A stretch of 47,479 nucleotides of DNA from Alphaproteobacteria bacterium (lineage in GTDB: Bacteria > Pseudomonadota > Alphaproteobacteria > Elsterales > Elsteraceae), in the NCBI GenBank assembly GCA_013298565.1, contig JAAFIC010000014.1:1-47479 (forward strand), given 5' to 3'. A model generated the notes under the pieces. It did not search any database and was not told where the DNA came from. It saw nothing but the letters and a program-made list of their open reading frames with translations. Below, one piece after another: positions 14,566 through 22,228 of this stretch; the stretch's first letter is position 1, and every line of letters begins with the position of its first letter. The position numbers and the translations under genes are program-made.

Positions 14566-16326
14566 TCACACAGTTTTGATAGGTGATTGCCCGGACCGCT
14601 CGTCCCGCCGCAGCGCCCATTTCACTGTCGCGCCCGCGCCGTCCGTTTCACCGCTAAGGGTGATTTGTTGGCTGCGGCGCATATCGAGACCATTGCCGAG
14701 ATAGAGCGAGTCGGCGACGGCCAAGGTTGCCCCCGCTGCCCGCAGCCGCCAGCCCGCGCCGCTCTGGGTTCTGAGTAGAACCGCGCTGCCGCCGTGCAAC
14801 AGCGAGGCTTGCACTTTTGGGTGGAGGTGAAATCGAATAACGAAGGGCGCAACGCCATAGCCCATCTCGCCGCCGCCCGGCACCAGCCGATCTTCGCCGC
14901 GCAGGTCGTGGCCATCACTGGCGAGAAACAGGCGGCGCTGCACCAGTAGCCCAAGCGGGCCGATGTAGCCGTCGTGACTAAGTTCCAGCCACACGCCGTC
15001 CGGGTTTTCTTCCCGGCTGACCCCAACCTGAACCGGGCCGCGTGTGATGCGGCCTTCTGCATCGAAATCGCTACTGGAGCGGTCGGCGAGGGTAAGGGTG
15101 GAGTGGGCAGCGGTAGCGCGCTGGGCCTTGCGCCAGCGCGGGCTTGCCGCCAGATGCGCGCCGCAGTTGACGATCAGCCGCTCGCGCCCATCCGATACTT
15201 CGAGGCTAAGGGTGCCTGCGTGGGCCGCCCCGCCGAGGGGGTAGAGCGCGGGCGGCACAGGTTCGCTGCGTCCGCTGGCCTGGGTACTGCCGCACTCGAC
15301 GAGTACAATCGTTTTGCCGCGCTCTAGTCGCTGAAAGCCAGAATGGGGCGCGCCGTGCGGGGTTTTACTGCCGCCGCCCGCCACATCGAGCACACGGCCA
15401 ATCCGGCCAGCACTGCCTTCCTGCCCACCGTTAAACAAGGCCAATGCGCCATCGCCGTGGCAGAAGAAGCGCAGAATCGGCACGATCCTGTCCAAGGCCA
15501 AGTTGAGGGCCGCAGGCGGCGTCGTGTGCGCGGTGCCATAGGCCGCGCGCACGGTCAGCAGCGCTTCCGTTGCCAGTAGTTGCGTAGAGGGGCAGCGTTC
15601 TATCACCCCGCCATCGGGGCGAATATCTTCGGTCAGAATAAGTTCGCTCAGGCTTGCCACCGCTTTTTCGGCCTGAGCCTGCAAATCGGGCGGCAGCGGC
15701 AGGGCGAGGCTGGCCAGCGCCAATCCCGTGAAAGCGTGCAGCCGGGGCAGGCCGGGGGCCGCCAGCGGGGCAGCATCAACCAAATAGCGCCCCTGCCGCC
15801 CAAGCGAGGCCAACAGGGGCGCGCGCAACGGATCGCCGGTTGTGCTTAAGAGAGTGCTCGCCGCCGTCAACCACGCCGTCACTCGCCGCCCAACACTATC
15901 GGGCCGCCAGGAAACCGGGTGCCAATGGCCGTGATCGGCAATCCAGCGCCCTATCATTTCGCGGGCGCGGTCGTGGGCCGCAGGGGTATCGAGCTTGATT
16001 AAGGCCGCAAGCCAGCCGAAGGCATGAAGTTCAGCGCGCCATGCGGGCGTGCTGGTGTCGGGCAGCCACGTGCTATCGCTTTCGCCCAAAGGGTGGCTTT
16101 CGCCGAAAAACACGAAAGTGCCGTCAAGCAGCGCCGTTGCGTCGCGCGCGTTGGTTTCGGTGTTACTGCTATCGCGAGCGACAGGTTCGTCGCGCGCCTC
16201 ACCGTCCGGGGTATCCCACAGCGCGGGAAGGCTGATAAGCAGACGATCAGGGGGCGCACGATCCAGCCGCCGCCAATAGAACGGGGAGAGGAACCGCGCG
16301 TGCCGTACCCAGGTCCAGGTTGCCAT
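14566..16326 (-). CDS. Heparinase II/III family protein
   Basis: The 586-residue protein matches the alphaproteobacterial heparinase II/III-like family. The N-terminal half is an alpha/alpha toroid (HAFGWLAALI, RMIGRWIADHGHWHPVSWRPDSVGRRVTAWL). The C-terminal beta-sandwich contains HAGTLSLEVSDGRERLIVNCG and RWRKAQRATAAHSTLTL. Family members are polysaccharide lyases, but this branch, usually found beside rsmB and rpe, has no proven substrate. No signal peptide is evident, so a cytoplasmic or peripheral role is possible. It follows rpe on the same strand with a gap of about 33 bases and is probably co-transcribed. Confidence 0.85.
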   Translation of the reverse strand: MATWTWVRHARFLSPFYWRRLDRAPPDRLLISLPALWDTPDGEARDEPVARDSSNTETNARDATALLDGTFVFFGESHPLGESDSTWLPDTSTPAWRAELHAFGWLAALIKLDTPAAHDRAREMIGRWIADHGHWHPVSWRPDSVGRRVTAWLTAASTLLSTTGDPLRAPLLASLGRQGRYLVDAAPLAAPGLPRLHAFTGLALASLALPLPPDLQAQAEKAVASLSELILTEDIRPDGGVIERCPSTQLLATEALLTVRAAYGTAHTTPPAALNLALDRIVPILRFFCHGDGALALFNGGQEGSAGRIGRVLDVAGGGSKTPHGAPHSGFQRLERGKTIVLVECGSTQASGRSEPVPPALYPLGGAAHAGTLSLEVSDGRERLIVNCGAHLAASPRWRKAQRATAAHSTLTLADRSSSDFDAEGRITRGPVQVGVSREENPDGVWLELSHDGYIGPLGLLVQRRLFLASDGHDLRGEDRLVPGGGEMGYGVAPFVIRFHLHPKVQASLLHGGSAVLLRTQSGAGWRLRAAGATLAVADSLYLGNGLDMRRSQQITLSGETDGAGATVKWALRRDERSGQSPIKTV

Positions 16327-16359
16327 CGCTGCTCGCTCTCTTTACCTTTTTCCGAAGGT

Positions 16360-17022
16360 TCAGGCCGCTTTCAAGCGCCGGATATTATCGGCATAAGCGC
16401 TTGGGCCGCCCGTGAAGGTGGCGGTTCCGGCCACAAGCAGATCGGCCCCGGCGGCGACGGCGCGCGGCGCGGTCGCCAGCGTAATGCCGCCATCGACTTC
16501 CAAATCAATAGGCTTGCCGCTGGCATCAATGCGCTTTCGCAAGGTTTCGATCTTCCGTAACTGGCTGTCGATAAAGCTCTGCCCGCCGAAACCGGGATTG
16601 ACCGACATGACCAGAATGAGATCAAGATCATCAATCAGATAATCTATCATCTCGACTGGCGTATGCGGGTTCAGCACGATTCCGGCCTTTTTGCCCAGGG
16701 ATTTGATGAGTTGCACCGTGCGATGCGGGTGCGCCCCCGCTTCCGGGTGAAAGCTGATAATATCTGCCCCCGCCTCGGCAAAGGCGACCACGAACGGATC
16801 GACGGGCGCAATCATCAAATGCACGTCGAACGGCAGCGCCGAATGAGGGCGCAAGGCTTTCACGATGGCGGGGCCGATGGTGATGTTGGGCACGAAATGC
16901 CCATCCATCACATCGACATGAACCATATCGGCCCCAGCTTCGGTAATCGCTGCGACTTCTGCCCCCAAGGTGGCGAAATCGGCGGAGAGGATTGAGGGCG
17001 CAATCCGAGTAGCCTGCTGCAT
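16360..17022 (-). CDS. rpe: Ribulose-phosphate 3-epimerase
   Basis: Rpe interconverts ribulose-5-phosphate and xylulose-5-phosphate in the pentose phosphate pathway. The 220-residue TIM barrel shows APSILSADF at the start, the metal and acid-base site MVHVDVMDGHFVPN, FDVHLMI, SVNPGFGGQSF and LEVDGGI, all intact. The gene lies 14 bases after the end of rsmB on the same strand and is followed by the heparinase-like gene, a gene order common in alphaproteobacteria. Confidence 0.97.
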   Translation of the reverse strand: MQQATRIAPSILSADFATLGAEVAAITEAGADMVHVDVMDGHFVPNITIGPAIVKALRPHSALPFDVHLMIAPVDPFVVAFAEAGADIISFHPEAGAHPHRTVQLIKSLGKKAGIVLNPHTPVEMIDYLIDDLDLILVMSVNPGFGGQSFIDSQLRKIETLRKRIDASGKPIDLEVDGGITLATAPRAVAAGADLLVAGTATFTGGPSAYADNIRRLKAA

Positions 17023-17036
17023 CTTATCCTTACCCC

Positions 17037-18905
17037 TTACGAAACGCGCCGCAGGCGGGCGGCATAGAACCCATCAATCCCGCCCAACTCCGCCAAATGG
17101 CTCGGTAGGGTTCGCAGATCGCCTTGCGGTGTGATGACATCGGTCACGCCGCCCAGTTCCGCTGCCCGAATCGGCACGCGGATAAAGCGGCGGTCGCGCG
17201 CAAGAAAGCGGGTAATCCGCTCCGGCCCTTCTTCTTCTTCCAACGAGCAGACGCAGTAAACCAGCGTGCCGCCCGTGGTGAGCATACGGGCAGCAGCATC
17301 GAGCAACCGATCTTGCGCCAGCACCATTGCGTCAATATCGCCTTGCTGCTTGAGCCACAGCACGTCTGGGTGGCGGCGGGCGGTGCCCGTGGCGGAACAG
17401 GGCGCATCGAGCAAAACCGCATCGAACGGGCGCGGCGGACGGTAGAAGGCGGCATCATCGGCCACAGTTTCTGCCGTCAGCCCCACGCGGGCGAGGTTTT
17501 CAGACACGCGGCGCAAGCGGCCTGCCGACCGATCTAGCGCCGTGACTTTCGCGCCTGCGGCAGCAAGCTGCATGGTTTTGCCCCCCGGCGCGGAACAGAG
17601 ATCAATCACACGCAGGCCATTCACGGGGCCGAGCAGTTTAGCAGGCAAAGCGGCACCCGCATCCTGCACCCACCATGCACCTTCATAGAAGCCCGGCAGC
17701 GCATCAATACGGCCATGATTGTCATGCACGCGCAAGGAGCCAGTGGGTAGAACCACCGCGCCTAGCTTTTTAGCCCACTCATCGGTCGTGCTGGGGTCTT
17801 TCAATGTTAAATCGAGCGCGGCTTCCCCGCGCAACGAAGCCGCGATAGCCTTGGTTTGCGGCTCGCCGTAGGTTGCGACCCACGAGGTCCACAGCCAATC
17901 GGGAATGGCGACGCGCGTGCGGTCGATTTCCGCCAGCACGGTTTCTTGCTCGTCGATCACGCGGCGTAGCAGCGCGTTCACAAAGCCAGTCATATGAGCC
18001 ATATTGAGTGCGGTCGTGAGCGCGACCGTGGCCGAGACCGCTGCGTGCGGCGGGGTTTCGAGCACGAGAAGTTGGGCGATACCGAGGCGCAGAATATCTT
18101 CGGCCACCGCATCGCGCGCCTTAATCGGTTCGCGCACCAGCTTGGTAATCACCGCATCAATATACCCCAGGTGCCGCAACACGGCAGTAGAGAGCGCGCG
18201 GACGAACGCCCGGTCACGCGGGTCCAGCCCCTTCAGGCCCTGGTGCGTGGCGAAGGCATCATCGAGCGGTCGGCGGCGGCGCAAGACCTGGCCGATAATC
18301 TCAACCGCCAGTACGCGCGGATTAACCTCAGCGCCGGGGCGTGGCTTGCGTTGCCCACCGCTTTCACTGCGAACCCGGAAAGGCCGATCCCCTGGCGGCC
18401 TGTCTCCCTGCGGGCGGTCGCCTTGGGGACGGTTGCCGTAGGGTCGATCCCCCGGCGGACGGTCGCCTTGAGGGCGGTTGCCGTAGGGTCGATCTCCCTG
18501 CGGGCGGTCGCCTTGGGGGCGGTTGCCGTAGGGTCGATCTCCCTGCGGGCGGTCGCCTTGGGGGCGGTTGCCGTAAGGTCTATCTCCCTGCGGACGGTCG
18601 CCTTGGGGGCGGTTGCCGTAGGGTCTATCTCCCTGCGGGCGGTCGCCTTGGGGGCGGTTGCCGTAGGGTCTATCTCCCTGCGGGCGGTCGCCTTGGGGGC
18701 GGCTGCCGTAAGGTCTATCTCCCTGCGGGCGGTCGCCTTGGGGACGGTTGCCGTAAGGTCTATCTCCCTGCGGACGGTCGCCTTGAGGACGGTTGCCGTA
18801 GGGTCGATCTCCCGGCGGGCGTTTACCGCCGCCACCAGTTCCCGGAGGACGATTGCCACCGGGGCGGTTTCCAGGCGGGCGGCGGCCCGATGAATGGTCG
18901 TTCAA
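17037..18905 (-). CDS. rsmB: RsmB-type 16S rRNA m5C methyltransferase with a repetitive N-terminal extension
   Basis: RsmB methylates C967 of 16S rRNA. The 622-residue protein has a NusB-like RNA-binding domain (about 190-320), then a Rossmann methyltransferase domain with LCSAPGGKTMQLAA, the two catalytic cysteines in DAPCSATGTARRHPDV and VYCVCSLEEEEGPE, and the C-terminal FYAARLRRV. The first ~185 residues are extra: a low-complexity Arg/Pro/Gly/Asp/Gln-rich tail with nine 15-residue repeats (residues 32-166). The start codon is TTG 18903-18905, overlapping the htpX stop; it has an excellent GGAGG eight bases upstream, so the extension is translated. The usual family length is about 430. 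Confidence 0.93.
   Translation of the reverse strand: MNDHSSGRRPPGNRPGGNRPPGTGGGGKRPPGDRPYGNRPQGDRPQGDRPYGNRPQGDRPQGDRPYGSRPQGDRPQGDRPYGNRPQGDRPQGDRPYGNRPQGDRPQGDRPYGNRPQGDRPQGDRPYGNRPQGDRPQGDRPYGNRPQGDRPPGDRPYGNRPQGDRPQGDRPPGDRPFRVRSESGGQRKPRPGAEVNPRVLAVEIIGQVLRRRRPLDDAFATHQGLKGLDPRDRAFVRALSTAVLRHLGYIDAVITKLVREPIKARDAVAEDILRLGIAQLLVLETPPHAAVSATVALTTALNMAHMTGFVNALLRRVIDEQETVLAEIDRTRVAIPDWLWTSWVATYGEPQTKAIAASLRGEAALDLTLKDPSTTDEWAKKLGAVVLPTGSLRVHDNHGRIDALPGFYEGAWWVQDAGAALPAKLLGPVNGLRVIDLCSAPGGKTMQLAAAGAKVTALDRSAGRLRRVSENLARVGLTAETVADDAAFYRPPRPFDAVLLDAPCSATGTARRHPDVLWLKQQGDIDAMVLAQDRLLDAAARMLTTGGTLVYCVCSLEEEEGPERITRFLARDRRFIRVPIRAAELGGVTDVITPQGDLRTLPSHLAELGGIDGFYAARLRRVS
18408..18812 (-). repeat. 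Nine tandem 45-bp repeats inside rsmB
   Basis: The unit encodes GDRPYGNRPQGDRPQ and is repeated nine times with few changes (one Ser for Asn, one Pro for Gln). Copies differ at several silent sites, for example gggtcgatct against aggtctatct, so the array is not a very recent duplication, but 45-bp periodicity is preserved exactly. The array is open in most of the other frames, which creates long artefactual frames on both strands. Confidence 0.9.
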
Positions 18906-19828
18906 CCCCAGGGCCTCCGGCTGCGCGGCGCATCGGATTTAGACCGGCTCCGCCAGGACGTGCCCGGCAAAGTCGGTTTGGCGAGGGAGGAAACAAGCGC
19001 CATCAATCGGGTTACTCTATTCTGCGTCGAAGGGTGCGTGGAAAACAGACTATCCGCTCCCGCACCGCTCAAGGGATTGTAGATGAACACATGGGCCGAG
19101 GCCGGATTGCGTTCGGCTGAAAGGTTTACGCGACCTTTGGCATAGGCTTCAATCTTTTGTAGGGCTGTGGCAAGCGCTTCAGGGTTGCCACAAATCGAAG
19201 CACCCGTTTTATCGGCTTCATATTCCCGCGTTCGGGAGATGGCCATTTGTACCAGCATGGCCATGATCGGGGCTAAAAGCATCAAAATCAGCGCGCCGAT
19301 GCCGCCAATACCGCCGCCCGCGCGGGTGTTGTTGGACGGGCTGACCATCATGGCGAAATTCGCCAACAGGCCAATTGCCCCGGCCAGGGTGGCGGTCATC
19401 GTCATCGTCAGCGTGTCGCGGTTTTTGATATGGGCGATTTCATGGGCGATAACCGCCGCGATTTCGTCGCGGTCCAGAATTTCGAGCAACCCTGACGTAA
19501 CAGCCACCACGCCCTTATCGGGGTTGCGCCCGGTGGCAAAAGCGTTCGGCTGGCCCTCGTGCATTAGGTACACGCGCGGCATAGGAATATCGGCCCGGCG
19601 CGCGAGATCGGCAACGATTTGATACAGTTCTGGGGCCGAAGCTGGATCGAGCGGTTGAGCGTGGTGCATCCTGAGCACCAGGGAATCCGAGGTCCAATAG
19701 GCAAAGAAATTCATCGCGGCGGCGACCACAAAGGCAATCAGCATCCCGCCCTGCCCGGCAATGGCATAGCCTGCCACGCCAAAGATGGCGGTAAGCCCCG
19801 CCAAGAGCAGAAATGTGCGCGCGTTCAT
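18902..19828 (-). CDS. htpX: Membrane zinc metalloprotease HtpX
   Basis: HtpX is an inner-membrane M48 protease that degrades misfolded membrane proteins. The 308-residue protein has two N-terminal membrane spans (residues 4-22 and 28-46), the zinc motif H129-EIAH-133, two further spans (about 143-163 and 178-198) and the third ligand in REYEAD (E204). The last ~30 residues are a basic tail (TSWRSRSKSDAPRSRRPWG) of unknown role. Its TGA overlaps the TTG start of rsmB by four bases, so the two are coupled. No sigma-32 promoter was identifiable upstream. Confidence 0.95.
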   Translation of the reverse strand: MNARTFLLLAGLTAIFGVAGYAIAGQGGMLIAFVVAAAMNFFAYWTSDSLVLRMHHAQPLDPASAPELYQIVADLARRADIPMPRVYLMHEGQPNAFATGRNPDKGVVAVTSGLLEILDRDEIAAVIAHEIAHIKNRDTLTMTMTATLAGAIGLLANFAMMVSPSNNTRAGGGIGGIGALILMLLAPIMAMLVQMAISRTREYEADKTGASICGNPEALATALQKIEAYAKGRVNLSAERNPASAHVFIYNPLSGAGADSLFSTHPSTQNRVTRLMALVSSLAKPTLPGTSWRSRSKSDAPRSRRPWG

Positions 19829-19946
19829 CGTAAGGCGCCTCCTTGGCCGTGCCGAGTTTCAAGCGCAGCGCTTGCCCTTCGATACCAAGCATATATGTAA
19901 GAAGGCTATAGCCCCAATCAAGAAACCGAACGCGGAGACCGGACCA

Positions 19947-20102
19947 ATGCCCGAAAAACTGCCCCCCCTCCCGCCTGCCGCCCCCCCACCTGAAACGAAG
20001 CCCCTTGAGACTAAACCCCCCAAAGAATACGGCGGCCCCCAAGGCCCCGAACCAACCCGCTTCGGCGATTGGGAGAAAAACGGGCGGTGTTCGGATTTTT
20101 AG
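19947..20102 (+). CDS. SdhAF4-like small protein (DUF1674)
   Basis: A 51-residue frame from ATG 19947 to TAG 20100-20102 ends in KEYGGPQGPEPTRFGDWEKN followed by GRCSDF, which is the DUF1674/SdhAF4 signature. In mitochondria and alphaproteobacteria this family helps assemble succinate dehydrogenase by binding the flavinylated SdhA subunit. The N-terminal half is proline-rich (LPPLPPAAPPPE) and variable, as in relatives. GGAGA lies about nine bases before the ATG. No sdh gene is present in the window. Convergent with the lipoprotein pseudogene: the stops overlap by four bases. Confidence 0.85.
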   Translation: MPEKLPPLPPAAPPPETKPLETKPPKEYGGPQGPEPTRFGDWEKNGRCSDF

Positions 20103-20667
20103 GGGCTTTGAATGGTGGAGAGGCGCCTTAAAAATTCCTCTGCGGTCACGACGATCTTTTTGACGGAGGAATCCGCGTCAGCTTTAAATTGGACGACCAG
20201 TTGGGTGAGTAGATTGATCGATGCGCTTTTATCAATAGCTTCCAAAGCTTGAGCGCGGATAAGTAGTGCGCGGGCAACCAGCCCTCGCGCTACTGCAAAC
20301 CTGATCCCCGCATGATGATCGATCACCCACTGGGTGTCAGCCAGTATACCCGTTGTGTTTGGTGGAACTTGTTCGCGGTAGGCCATGGCACGATCTAAAT
20401 GGGCGCGAGCGATTGAAAACGGGATGAAGCCGTCCTGCCGCTCTTTGTAGCGTTCAATTGTTCGGTTTAAAGTTGGCAGGGCTAAGGTGAAAGGTTTTGT
20501 ATCTACCGTCTTCAAAAATGATAACTGCGCCTCGTAGCATAATAGAAGGTAAAAAACAGCGTCGGCTTCCGTCACGGTATCGTAACGTGATTCTAAAATA
20601 AGCATAATATCATTAATATCTTGCCTGTAATTTATCCCAATTTCAGTATAAATACTAGGCTCCAGAC

Positions 20668-21425
20668 TCATAACCAATAGCTGACGGTTGCCGCAATGCA
20701 GATGGCAGCCATAAAGACAGTTGCTCTGCGGTCGTATCGGGTTGCGATACGCCGGAAGTCTTTGAGGCGGCAAAACATGCGTTCAATGGCGTTTCGCTTG
20801 CGGTACAGGGCTGGTGAGAAACAGTTTTTCCAGCGCCGGTTAGCCTTTGGCGGGATGTTGGGAGCCGTTCCCTTGCTCTCGATTTTTCGGCGGACGGCAT
20901 TGCTGTCATAGCCCTTGTCGCCATGCAGAAGTGCGGTTTTCGGCAGCGCGTCGAGCAGGGCATCGGCAGCTTTGCAGTCCGCCACCTGTCCGCCGGTCAG
21001 CAGAAACGCGATGGGGCGGCAAAAAGCATCGGTCAGCGCATGGATTTTCGTTGTCCGACCACCCCGCGAGCGACCAATCGCCTGCGCCCGTTCCCCCCTT
21101 TTCCGCCCGCAGCACAGCGGTGCGCTTTCACAGCGGAACTGTCGATCAACACCTCCGCCGGAGGCCCGCCTGCAGCGGCAAGCGCCTTGAAAATCCCCTG
21201 CCAGATGCCTTTGTCGCCCCAGCGGACGAAGCGATTATAGAGCGTCTTGCGCGGCCCGTAGATCGACGGCGCATCGACCCAACGGCACCCCGATTTCAGC
21301 ACATGAATGATGCCGCTGATGACCCGCCGGTCGTCCACCCGCGCCTTCCCGCGCGTATCCTGCGGAAGATGCGGTTCAAGCCGCGAAAACTGCTCGTCGC
21401 TCAGCCAGAAAGCTACGTCGCTCAT
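20668..21425 (-). CDS. IS5-family transposase made by -1 frameshifting (OrfA-OrfB)
   Basis: OrfA starts at ATG 21425 (MSDVAFWLSDEQFSRLEPHL) and contains the N-terminal DNA-binding part and the first catalytic Asp in VLIDSSAVKAHR. OrfB supplies IGRSRGGRTTKIHALTD, the second Asp in LHGDKGYDSNAVR and the Glu in RNAIERMFCRLKDF, completing the DDE triad. The frames join by a -1 shift at AAAAGGGGGG (21093-21102) into a 252-residue protein, the normal arrangement for this group. OrfA alone would end at 130 residues (stop at 21033). Confidence 0.92.
21093..21102 (-). other. Slippery sequence for transposase frameshift
   Basis: On the minus strand AAAAGGGGGG follows GGC GGA. Slipping back one base after the G-run changes reading from GGN GRR... 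to ER AQAIGRSRGG, which is the conserved continuation of IS427-type transposases. The combined length (758 nt plus one re-read base) divides by three. Confidence 0.75.
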
Positions 21426-22228
21426 TCAAAGCCTCCATCACGAGGCTTTGAATCATAACTGCATTGGCTTGAAAAGAGAGTTTATGGGTCCGGAGCCTAA
21501 TTAACGCGCCATAACCATTTAAAATATACGTATTTTTGTGCTTTAAATAAGCATTGCTTTTTTCTAATTCGCTGATGGCGTTTTTAATTTTATTTATGTA
21601 TTTAAGAGTTAAATTTATGTTTTTAACATGTGCATACATGTAAGAAAGCCCAGAATATGATTCTATCCTCTGCCGTGGGTCAAGTTCATCAATGTCAAAG
21701 CCATAACGGCTTTCGAGATTGATAAAAATCTCTATATAGCGGTACTTTTTTTCGTCGTCGTCTGCGGCTCTGAGTATGTGACCTGCATAAGTCATAGCAC
21801 TGATAACAGTATATTTTATTTCCGGATTTGGATCGTTTTCAAAATTCTTTAGAAGATCATTTAATATTTTGTTGGTCTTATCGAAAGGATCAGCTTCATA
21901 TTTTGTTGGATTTATCAAACTGTTATTTAAATCTCGCGCATATTCGAGCCGGCGCGCGCGGGCGAGTTTGTCCGTAGCTTCCTGCGGTGTCTGGGAAAAT
22001 TGGTTAAAGTATTCGATTATAGCTTTGTAATTTGGATCGTTTTGAGGCAGGGCCTTGGTAATTCTTGCCAACTCCGCGGTTGCCGATTCAGGTGATGGTA
22101 AGCTTGACGGAGTGCATCCTGCCAAACCGAGCGCCACCAAAGCATATATAAAAAACCGCATTACATTCTCTTCCAAAGTCGCTGAATATCGAAGACGGCG
22201 GTGTCTCTCACCAGGGCTGAGAGTCCCT

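Larger units (their letters stand above)
20658..21497 (-). mobile_element. IS5-family (IS427-type) insertion sequence, 840 bp
   Basis: The ends are imperfect inverted repeats: GGCTCCAGACTCATAACC at the left and, on the other strand, GGCTCCGGACCCATAAAC at the right. The element is flanked by TA on both sides (20656-20657 and 21498-21499), the 2-bp target duplication of the IS427 group. It encodes one transposase in two overlapping frames on the minus strand and looks intact. It interrupts a lipoprotein gene. Only one copy is present in the window. Confidence 0.93.
20099..22161 (-). pseudogene. Repeat lipoprotein gene split by an insertion sequence
   Basis: The 5' part begins at ATG 22159-22161 with a lipoprotein signal (MRFFIYALVALGLAGC, Cys at residue 16) and runs to the insertion at 21497/21498. 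The 3' part resumes at 20657 and ends at the stop 20099-20101. Removing the 840-bp element and one TA target copy joins the frame exactly (ALI-S-IYTEIG) into 1221 nt, a 406-residue protein. It is a shorter paralogue of the two lipoproteins upstream (DPNYKAIIEY, ENDPNPEIKYTV match DPAYQAILDR, DGNADPEIAATV). As it stands the N-terminal piece reads about 45 codons into the IS, so function is probably lost. It is more AT-rich than its relatives. Confidence 0.85.

Noticed and set aside
18408-18812. 45-bp periodic array as a CRISPR
   Set aside because: Units are contiguous with no unique spacers, they lie inside a coding frame, and there are no cas genes.
18004-19120. Long plus-strand frames and an alternative minus frame opposite rsmB (repeats such as LRAVALGAVAVGSIS)
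   Set aside because: They are by-products of the 45-bp coding repeat, which is open in most frames. The rsmB frame alone continues into recognisable NusB and methyltransferase domains.
19829-19946. Sigma-32 promoter for htpX (CTTGAAA near 19855)
   Set aside because: A -35-like CTTGAAA is present, but there is no CCCAT-type -10 at an acceptable spacing.
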